Origin: an uncultured Prevotellaceae bacterium
Lineage (GTDB): Bacteria > Bacteroidota > Bacteroidia > Bacteroidales > Muribaculaceae
Reading direction: 5' to 3'
Length of the DNA: 40,394 nucleotides
NCBI GenBank assembly: GCA_946186575.1
Contig: CAMHNO010000021.1
Coordinates: forward strand, 1-40,394
Part shown: piece by piece, positions 1 to 9,958 of the stretch
Numbering within the stretch: the first letter of the stretch is position 1
How the letters are laid out: each line of letters begins with the position of its first letter
Position numbers and translations under genes: made by a program
Notes under the pieces: model-generated
What the model was told of the DNA's origin: nothing
The model's database searches: none
What the model saw: only the letters and a program-made list of their open reading frames with translations

Positions 1-321
1 ACCAGCTCATAACTGTATCGTAAATCATCTCCGACTTGTTGGTCAGATTAGCGTCAAACTTGACTGCCAGCAGCTGAACGATATGCTCAAGAGCGTCTTT
101 GCAGTTGGTAGTGCATATGGGCTGGTTCTCAAGCCATATCTCAGTACGCTTCTAAGCGTTATTGTTTTATGCATTTCAAAAAATAATACATTATTAAAAA
201 AAGGGAATAAAAGCTTTAATAATAGAAAAAAAATGATTATCTTTGTCATGCATTTTTTACTTTTTGTACGGAAAGGTTATTTTTTACTTGATAATCATAA
301 CATTAACTCACATAAAACAGC
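1..321. other. AT-rich upstream region, no confident gene
   Basis: No complete gene is convincing here. On the minus strand one frame is open from an in-frame TAG near 152-154 to the window edge and reads like protein (it includes WLENQP and KFDANLTNKSEMIYD), but it has no ATG near its 5' end. It could be the tail of a decayed gene, and I do not recognise it. A plus-strand frame from 83 to 337 is AT-rich in its second half and overlaps the next gene's start, so I do not call it. The 160-320 part is strongly A/T-rich and looks like a promoter and leader for the gene at 322. Confidence 0.5.
215..245 (+). promoter_or_regulatory. Candidate Bacteroidota promoter for the srf-like operon
   Basis: TATCTTTG at 238-245 matches the Bacteroidota -7 consensus TAnnTTTG exactly. 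A weak -33 element (TTTA, 215-218, one mismatch to TTTG) lies 19 nt upstream. The predicted start of transcription is near 252, giving a leader of about 70 nt before the ATG at 322. No equally good promoter is visible between the next genes, which fits a long transcript. The -33 mismatch makes this moderate evidence. Confidence 0.4.
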
Positions 322-3300
322 ATGGATTACTCGTTAATTGCCAATTCGGGAATACAATTATTGTCAACACGCATAACAATTGACTTAAACGATGGGTATA
401 AATGTCGCTTCTATGAATCGTTCGACGACGAACTTTTCCAGTGGAAACTTGAGTTTGCCTACACACTCAACAGCCAGATGGTGCTGCTCACCTCTGAGCT
501 CAGAGAGAAAGGCTACCTCGACGCGAGCAACAAGCTCACCACCAGCGAGGCCGTAATCCTTGCCAACCCCGAGGTGCACCAGTTCAACATTGCCGACAGC
601 AACGAGGACAACTCGGGAATCTTCTTCTCCAAGCTCTCGAGCAACAACAAGGTTTTAGAGTCCTACTTCAACGTGTGGCTGCCCATACCATTCATCGAGA
701 TGGACGAGACCGGCGACTACAAGAACGGACCCTACAACTGGAGTAAACTCATGATAATACCACGCAGCAACGAGGCAGGACTGCTCACCGTGGACCTGCT
801 GCTGGCCTTCGACACCCATGCAAGCTACTACAAGAGCGACCCCTACAACGAGTGCCCCACCTTCATGAGCGAGGGCGAGGTGGAGAAGCGATTCGGGCTG
901 TGCGGCAACGAGCGTCAGCTCATCGACTACTGCTCGTGGAACAAGAACTGGGTGCGCGACTACCTCATGGAGATTGTCTTCCCCGAGGCCACCAGCTTTG
1001 AACTGCTGGAGCTGCGCAATGGCCGTCACAAATATGAGTTCATGGCCACCTACCTCATGCTCGTGAAGTACCTGAGCAGCATCAATCTGTTCCCCTCGGT
1101 AAAACTCATGCGCGACCGCGACGTGAATGTGGTCAACACACAGATGATCATCGACATTGGCAACTCGCGCACCTCGGCACTGCTTTTCGAGACCAATCAG
1201 TTCACGCAAGACTTTACCAAGGTCGACCCACTGTGCCTGCAAAACTACACCTCGCCAATCCTCGACAACGGCAAGATCAACCGCGTGGAGGAGACCTTCG
1301 ACATGAGGCTGGCACTGCGCAAAGTCACCTTTGGAAAGAACATCATGGGCAGCAGCCAGTTCACTTGGCCCAGTGTGATAAGGCTGGGCCGAGAAGCCAA
1401 CTACCTGATTCACGAAGCCACAGCCCTGAACTTGGGACAAGAGACCATCTCTACCAACTCCAGCCCCAAGCGATACCTCTGGGACGACAAGCCCACCGAC
1501 AGCGAGTGGCGCTTTGTGAACATCGATGGCGAGAACGACACCACACCGCCCATCATCGAGGGCCTCACATGCTTCATCAACGACGACGGCACGTTCAATG
1601 CCGAGGGCTTCGGGCTGGGAGCGCACTACTCGCGCCGCTCGCTCATGACCTTTGCCTTCATCGAGATTGTGCAACAGGCTATTGTGCAAATCAACAGCTT
1701 CCAGTCGCGCGAGCGTCACGACCTGCGCAACACTCCCCGCCGCCTTGAGAAAGTGATTGTCACCAGCCCCACGGCAATGTCTAACGTGGAGCGCAACGCC
1801 CTCTACGACAGTCTGCGCCAAGCAATAAAGATTATCAACTCCTACAACAATATCATCGACGAGAACAGCATCGCGCTCGACATCCAAATCATTCCCGACA
1901 GCAAGCCCACCAGCCTCGACGAGCCCAAGCAATGGCACTACGACGAGGCCACTTGCTCACAGTTTGTATACCTCTACGCTCAGTTCTGCGAGCGCTACAA
2001 AAACTGCAGCGAGCAATTCTTCAAGCTCTATGGCAAGCAGCGCGAAATCGACGGCAAGCGACGCGACACGCTGCATGTGGGGTCGGTCGACATTGGCGCC
2101 GGCACCACCGACGTGATGGTGTGCCGCTATGAGTACAACAGCAACAACCCGTCGCAGCTGAGGCCCGTCCCACTCTACTGGGACAGCTTCAACGTGGCAG
2201 GCGACGACATGCTACAAGTGCTCATTCAGAACGTGATTATCGAGGGCGACAATGGCATCCTCTACAAGCACATGACCGAGGTGATGGGCAAGTCGCGCCA
2301 GGAGGCCTACAAGCAGCTCTATCACTTCTTTGGCCAGGACAACAACATGATGACGTTTAAGGACCGCATCGTCAGGCGCGACTTTAACATGCAAGTGAGC
2401 GTGCCGGTGATGTACACCTTCCTCTCGCTGCTGAGCAGCGGCGAGCGCTACCGCGAGATTGGCTACGACGAGATGTTTGGCTCTAACAAGCCCAGCGAGC
2501 TTGTGTGCGAGGCCTTCAAGAGCCGCTTTGGCTTCGAGCTCAGCGACGTGGTGTGGACCTACGACTACAACCTGCTGTCGCCCAACGTGGAGCGCTCGCT
2601 CGACAGTCTCATCGAGTCGATTTCCACTCTGCTCTATGCCCACGACTGCGACATCGTCATTCTCTCGGGGCGTCCCACCATGCTCAGCCCCATCAAGGAG
2701 TGTTTCCTCAAGTACTTCCCCGTGAGCCCCAACAGGCTCATAGTGCTGGGCAAGTACCGCATAGGGCGCTGGTACCCCTTCAAAGACGAGAACGGCTACA
2801 TGCTCGACACCAAGGGCGTGGTGCCCGTGGGAGCCATGATAGGCTACATGGCATCGCAATCGGGCGGCCTTAACGAGTTCTCGCTCGACCTGCACGACTT
2901 GAGCGAGGGCCTCGTGTCTACCACCGAGAATTTTGCCAAGATCGGAGGGCAGAGCACCGAGCCATGCTTCATCACGCCGCAGTGCAACGTTGGCAATCTG
3001 CAGGTAGCCTCATTCCCGTGCTACATTGGTGCCAAGCAGTTCGACATCAACATCTATCCGCTGCGTCCGTTCTATGTGCTCAACATCAACGACCGCGCCA
3101 TCAAGAAGCGCCTCACCCGCGGCAAGGAACTCAGTGCCGAGCAGCAGCAACGACTGCTGCGCGACTACCGCGCCGACCTGCTCAACAAGGGGCCTTTCTC
3201 CTTCGAGATTGAGCGCGACGACTACCTCGACGACAAGGAGACGCTCATCATTGCCTCGGTCACCGGCAACGATGGCGACGAGCTCAACACCGACGACTTC

Positions 3301-3402
3301 ATCCTGCAAGTGCAGAGCATCAACGACCCGCAGTGCTACTGGCTCGACTCTGGCGAGTTTGACCTCAACATTGCCCCCACCGACTTAACCACCAACTCCT
3401 GA
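322..3402 (+). CDS. SrfB-like actin/Hsp70-fold ATPase
   Basis: A 1026-residue cytosolic protein that I assign to the virulence factor SrfB family. Actin/Hsp70-type ATPase signatures are visible: a phosphate-1 motif IIDIGNSRTSALL with D278, a phosphate-2 motif VDIGAGTTDV with D590, and an adenosine-type motif VILSGRPTML around G783. The roughly 270 residues before phosphate-1 form a family-specific N-terminal region. No signal peptide or membrane segment is seen. The next gene, an SrfC-like NTPase, starts 17 nt after the stop codon, and srfB-srfC adjacency is the known arrangement in Salmonella and other Proteobacteria. The biochemical role of SrfB is unknown; the fold implies ATP-dependent conformational switching or polymerisation (inference). 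The start gives an ATG after an A-rich leader; an earlier start is not needed. The family call is from motifs and context, without a profile search. Confidence 0.8.
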   Translation: MDYSLIANSGIQLLSTRITIDLNDGYKCRFYESFDDELFQWKLEFAYTLNSQMVLLTSELREKGYLDASNKLTTSEAVILANPEVHQFNIADSNEDNSGIFFSKLSSNNKVLESYFNVWLPIPFIEMDETGDYKNGPYNWSKLMIIPRSNEAGLLTVDLLLAFDTHASYYKSDPYNECPTFMSEGEVEKRFGLCGNERQLIDYCSWNKNWVRDYLMEIVFPEATSFELLELRNGRHKYEFMATYLMLVKYLSSINLFPSVKLMRDRDVNVVNTQMIIDIGNSRTSALLFETNQFTQDFTKVDPLCLQNYTSPILDNGKINRVEETFDMRLALRKVTFGKNIMGSSQFTWPSVIRLGREANYLIHEATALNLGQETISTNSSPKRYLWDDKPTDSEWRFVNIDGENDTTPPIIEGLTCFINDDGTFNAEGFGLGAHYSRRSLMTFAFIEIVQQAIVQINSFQSRERHDLRNTPRRLEKVIVTSPTAMSNVERNALYDSLRQAIKIINSYNNIIDENSIALDIQIIPDSKPTSLDEPKQWHYDEATCSQFVYLYAQFCERYKNCSEQFFKLYGKQREIDGKRRDTLHVGSVDIGAGTTDVMVCRYEYNSNNPSQLRPVPLYWDSFNVAGDDMLQVLIQNVIIEGDNGILYKHMTEVMGKSRQEAYKQLYHFFGQDNNMMTFKDRIVRRDFNMQVSVPVMYTFLSLLSSGERYREIGYDEMFGSNKPSELVCEAFKSRFGFELSDVVWTYDYNLLSPNVERSLDSLIESISTLLYAHDCDIVILSGRPTMLSPIKECFLKYFPVSPNRLIVLGKYRIGRWYPFKDENGYMLDTKGVVPVGAMIGYMASQSGGLNEFSLDLHDLSEGLVSTTENFAKIGGQSTEPCFITPQCNVGNLQVASFPCYIGAKQFDINIYPLRPFYVLNINDRAIKKRLTRGKELSAEQQQRLLRDYRADLLNKGPFSFEIERDDYLDDKETLIIASVTGNDGDELNTDDFILQVQSINDPQCYWLDSGEFDLNIAPTDLTTNS

Positions 3403-3419
3403 TCCCCCGCTACCGAATT

Positions 3420-6248
3420 ATGAACATCAATAGATATCTTCAAATCGTTGAGAAAGCCATCTCGTGGCAAGCACATGTTCCCGACAACGAGAGAATCAAC
3501 TATCTGGAACAGCTGGTGAACCTGCGCCGGGCTTTCAACAAAATAAAGTTTGCAGCCGACGAGCGATGCTCAACGGCCGCCTTTGGCGAGAGCCAGATGG
3601 GAAAATCCTACCTGGTGAGTGCCATGATGAGCGACCCTGGCAAACCCTTCACCGTGACCGACGGACGCCGCGAGTATAACTTCATCGACGAGATAAACCC
3701 CAGCAACCCCAACTCACGCGTCGAAGCCACCGGTGTGGTGACACGCTTCACCACCAGCACCGACAGTCAAGTGCCCCAGGGCTACCTCAAGGCACGGCTG
3801 CTCTCGGTTGCCGACGTGGTGCTGGTGCTGTGCGAGGCCTATCACACGCAGACCGACTACGACAACAGCGAGATAAAGAAAATCGACTACTTGCGGCAGG
3901 TGTGCGAGAACATTGAGGTGCCCGCCACCCCCAATCCCTCTCCCCTGCTCTCGCAGGACGATGTGATGGACATTGGCGACTACCTCAAGAACTCATCGAT
4001 GAAGCAGCGCGTGGCCAACATCACCGACCCCGAGTCGGGAATCTTCAATTTCCTGCTGGTGAACGTGAACATGCTCACCGACGACCAGTTGCTCCAGGTC
4101 ATCAGACTACTGTGGTTTGAGAACCCCAACATCAGCAAGCTCTTCGACACACTCATCACCACCTATCGCTCGCTCAGGTTCTGCAACTATGTGTACGTGC
4201 CTTTCGACGCAGTGCTCAAGAAGCATGGCACACTGCTCGACGTGGCTCGGCTCGACGAAATCTACGACGCCCCCGAGGTGCAGCTGCCAGAGTACCGCCC
4301 CACCACCATCGTCACCACCATGCAGGGACAGCAGGTGGAGGTGCGCAAGGGCGAGCTCAGCGCCCTCATCGCCGAGCTCTACATGTCGCTGCCGGCGCTT
4401 GAAGCCGACAACCGCCAGTTCTTGTCGTGCCTCGACATCCTTGACTTCCCCGGCGAGCGCCGGCCCGAGAACATGCTCGAGAGCAAGCTCGGCAACGGCA
4501 AAAATCTCTCGGTGGTGCTGCGTCGTGGCAAGGTGACCTACCTCTTCAACCGCTACAGCGACACCAAGCGCATCAGCTCGCTGATGCTGTGCCACAACAA
4601 CATGCAGTCGGCCGAGAGCAAGATGGGCATGGTGCTCGAGCAGTGGGTGAACAACAACGTGGGCTCAACGCCAGCCCAGCGCGCTCAGTTCATGCGCAGC
4701 ACACAGGTGCCGCCACTGTTCATAGTGAGCACCTTCTTCAACCTTGACCTGGAATATCAGAGCAACGACCAGCCGTCGCGCCCCGAAGACCTGCGCCGCC
4801 GCTGGGACAACCGCTTCAAGATAGTGCTTGAGAAAGAGGTGCTGCGAGCCAACACCGACGAGAGCAACAGCCACTGGTTCAACTACTGGACTCCTGGCCA
4901 ACCTTTCCAGAACATCTACATGCTGCGCGACTTCAAGTACTCGACCAAGTCGTTCACCGGCTATGACCCTAACAGCAAGTCGCCCGAGCTTGAAGAGGTG
5001 GTTCCACCCGCGTTCCCCGACTTCATGCAAGCCCTTAAAGACTCGTTTGTGAGCTACGACTTTGTGCAGCGCCACTTCAAGTTCCCGGCAATGTCGTGGG
5101 ACTCGGCTGCCACCATCAACCACGACGGCACTCAGCCCATCATCGCCGCCCTCAACAGCCTGGCGCCACAGCTCAAGCAGGCCCGCGACGCAATGTTTGG
5201 TGGCGAGCTCACGCGCCTGCTCAGCAACTTGATGAACTTGCTCAAGAAATACTATCACAGTGGTTCGGTCGACGACGAGATCAAGAAAGCCAAGCGGCAG
5301 GCAGCTCAGGCAAGCCTGCAGTTGGGCAAGATCGACGGCATCGACCCAACAGCCTTTGGCAAGCTTCTCGACACTATGATGATTGATGAGCCACACCTGT
5401 TTGAGATAATTCACACCGCCCTCAACAGCTCATCGGGGCCGGTGACACAATACGACTCGGAAAATGCCATCTTCATGCAGTTTGGACTTAGCACCGACGC
5501 CTCACGCGCTCAAAACATCGAAACCCTGTGCGATGCCCTCGGAGTCGACAGCGAGCAAGAGGTCGAGGAGATGCTCAGCGCCGAGGGCATAGACCTCAAC
5601 AAACTGCTGGGCGCCAACAAGATGATGAGTTCGCAGGCCGACCAGGTGGTTACCATGGTCGAGCGCTTCTGGTTCGACAAGTTCCTCACCCAGTATGCCG
5701 CTTCGAAGTGCAAGGACGCCATTCCATCGGTGACCGACATGGTGTCGAACCTCATCAGGCTCTACAAGTACCTGAAGATGCACGAGCGACTCACCGACAA
5801 GGTGGACGACTACCTCAGCAGCTTTGCACCCGACAGCGTGGTGGGCATCATTGCCGACTACCTGGCTATGGAGCTCAATCACTTTGTCACAACGTTTGGC
5901 TACGACTATCTGAGCGAGAGCCAGCTCAGCAGCATCTACGAGAAGAACCAGCGCCTCAAGCTCAACATCAACCAGCAGCTGCTGGAGTCGAAAAACTCGA
6001 TGATGGGAGTGAAGCTGCTGGAATATCTCGACCAGACCAACCGCAACCTCAAGGACAACGGCTACAACCGCGCCGACCGACAGGCTCTGACGCAGCTGCC
6101 TCGCTACGGCTTCAAGTGGCGCTGGATTGAGCAGCTCAAGCTGGGATATGTGTTTGCGTGCGACCTGCCCACCTACGACGTGGCGGCCAACAGCCGCCTG
6201 GGCGAGATAATCGACGAGCTGCGGCAAGAATCGGAACAGACATCATAG
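3420..6248 (+). CDS. SrfC-like P-loop GTPase/ATPase (putative virulence factor family)
   Basis: A 942-residue soluble protein. A Walker A/G1 motif GESQMGKS lies at residues 56-63, and a Walker B/G3-like LDILDFPGE follows around D342, an unusually long gap that implies a large insertion. The remainder is mostly helical with no membrane segment, resembling dynamin-like or SrfC-type large GTPases. Position directly after the SrfB-like gene is the main support for the SrfC call. SrfC in Salmonella is co-regulated with virulence genes, but its activity has not been established to my knowledge. I infer that the SrfB-like and SrfC-like proteins form a two-NTPase complex. A clear NKxD (G4) motif is not obvious, so nucleotide specificity is open. 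Alternative: a divergent dynamin-like protein outside SrfC. Confidence 0.72.
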   Translation: MNINRYLQIVEKAISWQAHVPDNERINYLEQLVNLRRAFNKIKFAADERCSTAAFGESQMGKSYLVSAMMSDPGKPFTVTDGRREYNFIDEINPSNPNSRVEATGVVTRFTTSTDSQVPQGYLKARLLSVADVVLVLCEAYHTQTDYDNSEIKKIDYLRQVCENIEVPATPNPSPLLSQDDVMDIGDYLKNSSMKQRVANITDPESGIFNFLLVNVNMLTDDQLLQVIRLLWFENPNISKLFDTLITTYRSLRFCNYVYVPFDAVLKKHGTLLDVARLDEIYDAPEVQLPEYRPTTIVTTMQGQQVEVRKGELSALIAELYMSLPALEADNRQFLSCLDILDFPGERRPENMLESKLGNGKNLSVVLRRGKVTYLFNRYSDTKRISSLMLCHNNMQSAESKMGMVLEQWVNNNVGSTPAQRAQFMRSTQVPPLFIVSTFFNLDLEYQSNDQPSRPEDLRRRWDNRFKIVLEKEVLRANTDESNSHWFNYWTPGQPFQNIYMLRDFKYSTKSFTGYDPNSKSPELEEVVPPAFPDFMQALKDSFVSYDFVQRHFKFPAMSWDSAATINHDGTQPIIAALNSLAPQLKQARDAMFGGELTRLLSNLMNLLKKYYHSGSVDDEIKKAKRQAAQASLQLGKIDGIDPTAFGKLLDTMMIDEPHLFEIIHTALNSSSGPVTQYDSENAIFMQFGLSTDASRAQNIETLCDALGVDSEQEVEEMLSAEGIDLNKLLGANKMMSSQADQVVTMVERFWFDKFLTQYAASKCKDAIPSVTDMVSNLIRLYKYLKMHERLTDKVDDYLSSFAPDSVVGIIADYLAMELNHFVTTFGYDYLSESQLSSIYEKNQRLKLNINQQLLESKNSMMGVKLLEYLDQTNRNLKDNGYNRADRQALTQLPRYGFKWRWIEQLKLGYVFACDLPTYDVAANSRLGEIIDELRQESEQTS

Positions 6249-6302
6249 AGAGAGTGTGTGTGATAACAATATTTATATATCAAACTGCATAGCAACATCC
6301 AA

Positions 6303-8858
6303 ATGCCTAAGGTAAAAAATAAAGTGCGCCTGTGCACCACCAAGCCCCTGAGCGTTTTCATTGTAGAGAGCGTGGGCGGCACTCCGTTCTACAACCGCCG
6401 TAGCGACTTTGAGCGGTTGCTGGTGAAATATGTCAAAGACTCTCGATTCAAGAGCTTCTTTGCCATGCCCTATTTCGACTCGGCCGAGCATGGCCTGGAA
6501 TGGCATGTCGACCCCGAGCTGGGGCAGGCGGTGCGCTTGTCGTCGGTAGCGGGCACGCAGCAGTACACCAATGCCAAGCACCTTCTCAACGAGGCAATCC
6601 TCTACTTCCGCAACCTCACGCGCGTTGCCACCGAGCAAGAGCAAGTCTACTTCAAGTGCATGCTCAAGTACATCGACAGCACAGACATCGACAACACCGC
6701 ATTTGTGATTGGCAACCAGGTGATACTGGGTGTGTGGGGCTTGAAGTCGCTGCCGGGGCACGATGCCAAGAGTGCCATTGTCACCGACGTCGACGACACA
6801 CGCCTGCATCGGGTGAGCTTCGCATCGAGCAACGCCACATTCAGCGGCACCACCTCGTTCATGCGCCGCCACGGCTATCGCCTGCATCCGGGCATCGATG
6901 TGCCCAATGTGGTGCCCAACGAGGGCTTCAAGTTTGTGGGATGGGAGCCTTTCGACCCCAACAATGCGCAGGTCAACGAGGATCTCACCTTCACAGCCCA
7001 GTGCGAGGCCATCGTTGAGCCTCCCGAGCTGCCTCAGAAGCCCAAAGTCACTCCACCGGAGTTCACACCGCCAAGCAAGCCCGAGCCACCAGCCCAGCCA
7101 GCGATGCACAAGGTGAGCTTTGAGGGCGGCCACCACGGCACCCTGAGCGGTGCTCCCGCCAGCACCCAGATTGCCGACGGCCTTGCTCTGCCGCCCGAGA
7201 TGGTGCCCGTGGTCACTCCACTCGAGGGCTACCGCTTCGTGGGCTGGGACGCACCCATAGGCAACCCCATCCACGGCGACATCACCTTCAAGGCGCTCTA
7301 CGAGAAAGAAGAACTGCCCTGGTGGAAGACACTGCTCAGCGAGAGCTGCCTGCGGCAGTTGCTCATTGCCCTGCTGGCACTGATGGTGCTGCTCATTCTT
7401 GCCATAGTGCTCACCCGCTGCACCTCGTGTTCGCATCGCGTGGGCGGCTGTAGCGGCGGTGGCAGCGAGATAGGCCAGATACGCACCCGCGACGGTCGCT
7501 ACATCGACGACAACGGCAACCGCCGCGCCATTCGCGACATCACCGTCGACGACGACGGCAACGCAATAGACGGGTGGGCCGACGACGACGAAGTGGCTCC
7601 CCCACTGGTTGACGACGACGGCAACATTGCCTCGCCCGTCAATCCTCAAGACCCAAACGACCCCAACAGTCCCAAGGTGATGGCCAATCGGTTGAACATC
7701 TTCTTCGAAGACGACAATGCCGACTTCGACAAGTTTGCACGCGAGTTCCACCGCGCCTATCCTGGCGACGACTACAAGATAATAGGCAAAGACCGGCAGT
7801 CTAACTGGATAGGAATCCAGGTGCCTGAGGGCCAGCGCGAGAAAGTGCGCGACGAGCTGCCCAGCAAGATCACCTCGCCACGGTTTCGCGTGGTGGACGA
7901 GACCATCATGCACGGCGGGCCACAAGCACGCACGAGCATGGGCACCATGGCTGCCCCAAGCCGCGGATGGCACATCCAGGCAGCCCGCCTGCAGCAGGCA
8001 TGGAGCATCAGCAAGGGCGACCCCAGCGTGACGGTGGCGATAGTCGACGACGGCATCGACCTCAACCATGAACTGATTGCCAGCCGCATCACCCAGCCCT
8101 ACAACGTGTTTCGCTGCGACGACCACATGAGCGCCGGACAAGGCCACGGCACCCACGTGGCAGGACTTGCCGCCGGCGATGCCTCACACCTGAGCCAGGG
8201 CGTGGCAGGTGCCGCTCCTGGCTGCAAAATCATGCCGGTGCAGGTGTTCGACAACGGCCAGTGCACCGCCTCGTCGGTGATAAGAGGCATCATGTATGCC
8301 ATTCATCACGATGCCGACGTGGTGAACGTGTCGATAGGCACTGCCTATCCCGTTGAGCTGGGCTACATCGTCCCCGAGCCAGTGCAGGAGCAAGTGGCTC
8401 AAACCCAGTTCAAAGACGCCGAGCAGGTGTGGAAGTGGGTGATAGGGCGCGCAGCGTCGAAAAACGCCATCCTCGTCTTTGCCGCCGGCAACAGCCATCT
8501 GCTGGCATCTATCGAGCCACAGCTGCGGTCCAAGAGCACCATCAACGTGGGTGCCATCGACAGCAACAACAGCATCACTCGCTGGTCAAACTATGGCCCC
8601 ACGGTCACCGTGTCGGCCCCCGGCGAGGCCATCTACAGCTCCTTCCCCGGCAACCGCTACCAGGCAATGGACGGCACCAGCATGGCCGCCCCCATCGTGA
8701 GCGGCGTGGTAGCGCTCATGAAGTCGGTGAACCGCGACGTGACGGTGACCCAGGCTCTGCAGGCACTCACAAGCACCGGCACAAGCACCGGCTCGGGCCG
8801 CTGCGGTCCGGCCATCAATGCGCAGCTTGCGCTCAAGAAGATACAGCAATCAACCTGA
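6303..8858 (+). CDS. Membrane-anchored subtilisin-like (S8) serine protease with InlB-like repeats
   Basis: An 851-residue protein. Residues 1-165 are unrecognised and have no signal peptide. Two InlB/Listeria-Bacteroides-type beta repeats follow (about 170-240 and 268-335; each has F-x-S/G repeats and ends in GxxFVGWxP or YRFVGWDAP). A single transmembrane helix lies near 350-370. An acidic linker then leads to an S8 peptidase domain with a complete triad: D582 (AIVDDGID), H615 (GHGTHVAG) and S793 (GTSMAAP), plus the oxyanion-type AAGNS. Absence of a signal peptide and a single internal helix suggest N-inside, protease-outside topology. That would place the InlB-like repeats in the cytosol, which is unusual because they are normally surface domains. 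It sits between the Srf-like NTPases and the GTPase and may cleave envelope partners (inference). The next gene begins 33 nt downstream. Confidence 0.85.
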   Translation: MPKVKNKVRLCTTKPLSVFIVESVGGTPFYNRRSDFERLLVKYVKDSRFKSFFAMPYFDSAEHGLEWHVDPELGQAVRLSSVAGTQQYTNAKHLLNEAILYFRNLTRVATEQEQVYFKCMLKYIDSTDIDNTAFVIGNQVILGVWGLKSLPGHDAKSAIVTDVDDTRLHRVSFASSNATFSGTTSFMRRHGYRLHPGIDVPNVVPNEGFKFVGWEPFDPNNAQVNEDLTFTAQCEAIVEPPELPQKPKVTPPEFTPPSKPEPPAQPAMHKVSFEGGHHGTLSGAPASTQIADGLALPPEMVPVVTPLEGYRFVGWDAPIGNPIHGDITFKALYEKEELPWWKTLLSESCLRQLLIALLALMVLLILAIVLTRCTSCSHRVGGCSGGGSEIGQIRTRDGRYIDDNGNRRAIRDITVDDDGNAIDGWADDDEVAPPLVDDDGNIASPVNPQDPNDPNSPKVMANRLNIFFEDDNADFDKFAREFHRAYPGDDYKIIGKDRQSNWIGIQVPEGQREKVRDELPSKITSPRFRVVDETIMHGGPQARTSMGTMAAPSRGWHIQAARLQQAWSISKGDPSVTVAIVDDGIDLNHELIASRITQPYNVFRCDDHMSAGQGHGTHVAGLAAGDASHLSQGVAGAAPGCKIMPVQVFDNGQCTASSVIRGIMYAIHHDADVVNVSIGTAYPVELGYIVPEPVQEQVAQTQFKDAEQVWKWVIGRAASKNAILVFAAGNSHLLASIEPQLRSKSTINVGAIDSNNSITRWSNYGPTVTVSAPGEAIYSSFPGNRYQAMDGTSMAAPIVSGVVALMKSVNRDVTVTQALQALTSTGTSTGSGRCGPAINAQLALKKIQQST

Positions 8859-8891
8859 CGATAAATTAATTAACAAAACCATTATACAATT

Positions 8892-9890
8892 ATGAACAAC
8901 TCAAAATTTAATTTTGCTGCAGTGATTTCCATTATCGTCCTCCTGCTCTATACCTATGTGGCATTCATGGGAATGGTGTATTGGAAGGACGGCAAGATTC
9001 TCATGGGTGTCATCTGCTGTATCATCCTCATTGCGGTGGTGCTCACCTGCGTCGTTATCATGTGCCGCGCCAAGGCAACGCGCTGGAAACGGTTGGGCAG
9101 CATCGGGCAGTACCTCTTTGGAGGCATCATCCTGCTCACCCTCATCGTGAGCTCAATGCCGTTTGCCCACTTCTTTAACCTTCTGGGCAAGCAACAAGAC
9201 ATCAACAAAGACTTTGAGCAATCCTATGTCTATGCAAACAACATCAACAAAGCCTACAAAGACTACGTTGACCAGCGCAAGAGCAAGACTCGCGAGTTTC
9301 TCAACAACCTTGAAGCCACTCATGGCAAGGACAATCCCGAGCAGTATCGGGCCATCTTTGCCATGCCGGGCGGCGACACCAACAACGACAAAATCAACCG
9401 CATGATCACCAGTCTGGAGCGCACGCTCCTGCCCGATGTGCTCATCAGGAGCAACGAGCAGAGCACGGCTCGCATGCAGGAAGGCGCCAAGATGAGCGTG
9501 TGGAACGTGGCCATGCCCAACTACATCAACAGCATGAACGAGGCAGTGCAGGGCAACATCGACATCTACTCCAAGCTCAGCAAGAACGCCCACGGCTACA
9601 AGGGCGACACTAACTATCCCGCCTTCACCTACGAGAAATTCTCCAACCAGAACAGCAAGCTCAAGAGCATGCTCACCACCATGTCGATGCCGTCGGTAAT
9701 CTCGATTATCGCGGCGCTGGTGTGCTTCGCCTTCATGCTTCTGCCCTACTACCTGGTCGAGAAAGACCTGGCCGGCGGCGTGTCGCGTCGCACCAAGAGC
9801 GGTGCCAACCGAGCTGCCGCCACACCCACGGTGAACTACAGTGGCCGTGTGCGCCGCAGCCGCATCAACGAGCGCAATCAGCGACAATAA
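8892..9890 (+). CDS. Four-helix membrane protein with large external helical loop, unknown function
   Basis: A 332-residue protein I do not recognise. Three hydrophobic helices lie at about 5-28, 35-57 and 68-93. A long polar, largely helical loop follows (about 95-265, with KDYVDQRKSKTREFLNNLE), then a fourth helix at about 267-290. The tail is basic (RRTKSG, RVRRSR), so by the positive-inside rule the C-terminus is cytosolic. The N-terminus is also cytosolic, and the large loop is extracytoplasmic. It lies 33 nt after the protease gene and 68 nt before the GTPase gene. It may be the membrane platform for those proteins, but this rests only on gene order. Confidence 0.75.
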   Translation: MNNSKFNFAAVISIIVLLLYTYVAFMGMVYWKDGKILMGVICCIILIAVVLTCVVIMCRAKATRWKRLGSIGQYLFGGIILLTLIVSSMPFAHFFNLLGKQQDINKDFEQSYVYANNINKAYKDYVDQRKSKTREFLNNLEATHGKDNPEQYRAIFAMPGGDTNNDKINRMITSLERTLLPDVLIRSNEQSTARMQEGAKMSVWNVAMPNYINSMNEAVQGNIDIYSKLSKNAHGYKGDTNYPAFTYEKFSNQNSKLKSMLTTMSMPSVISIIAALVCFAFMLLPYYLVEKDLAGGVSRRTKSGANRAAATPTVNYSGRVRRSRINERNQRQ

Positions 9891-9958
9891 GCCAAACTTC
9901 ACATTATTATATATATATTAACCCACTGAATATTAAAAACGAAACATAACAAGAAAAC

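Noticed and set aside
83-337. 84-codon plus-strand frame before the first gene
   Set aside because: Its second half is A/T-rich promoter-like DNA, it overlaps the 322 start, and its composition is not protein-like.
655-1938. Long open frame on the minus strand opposite the SrfB-like gene
   Set aside because: It is antisense to a frame with clear ATPase motifs, has the Val/Ala/His/Leu-rich composition of reverse frames in G/C-rich genes, and shows no domain.
6273-8156. 627-codon open frame on the minus strand opposite the S8 protease gene
   Set aside because: The plus strand encodes a complete subtilisin triad; the reverse frame has no recognisable motif and arises from codon bias.
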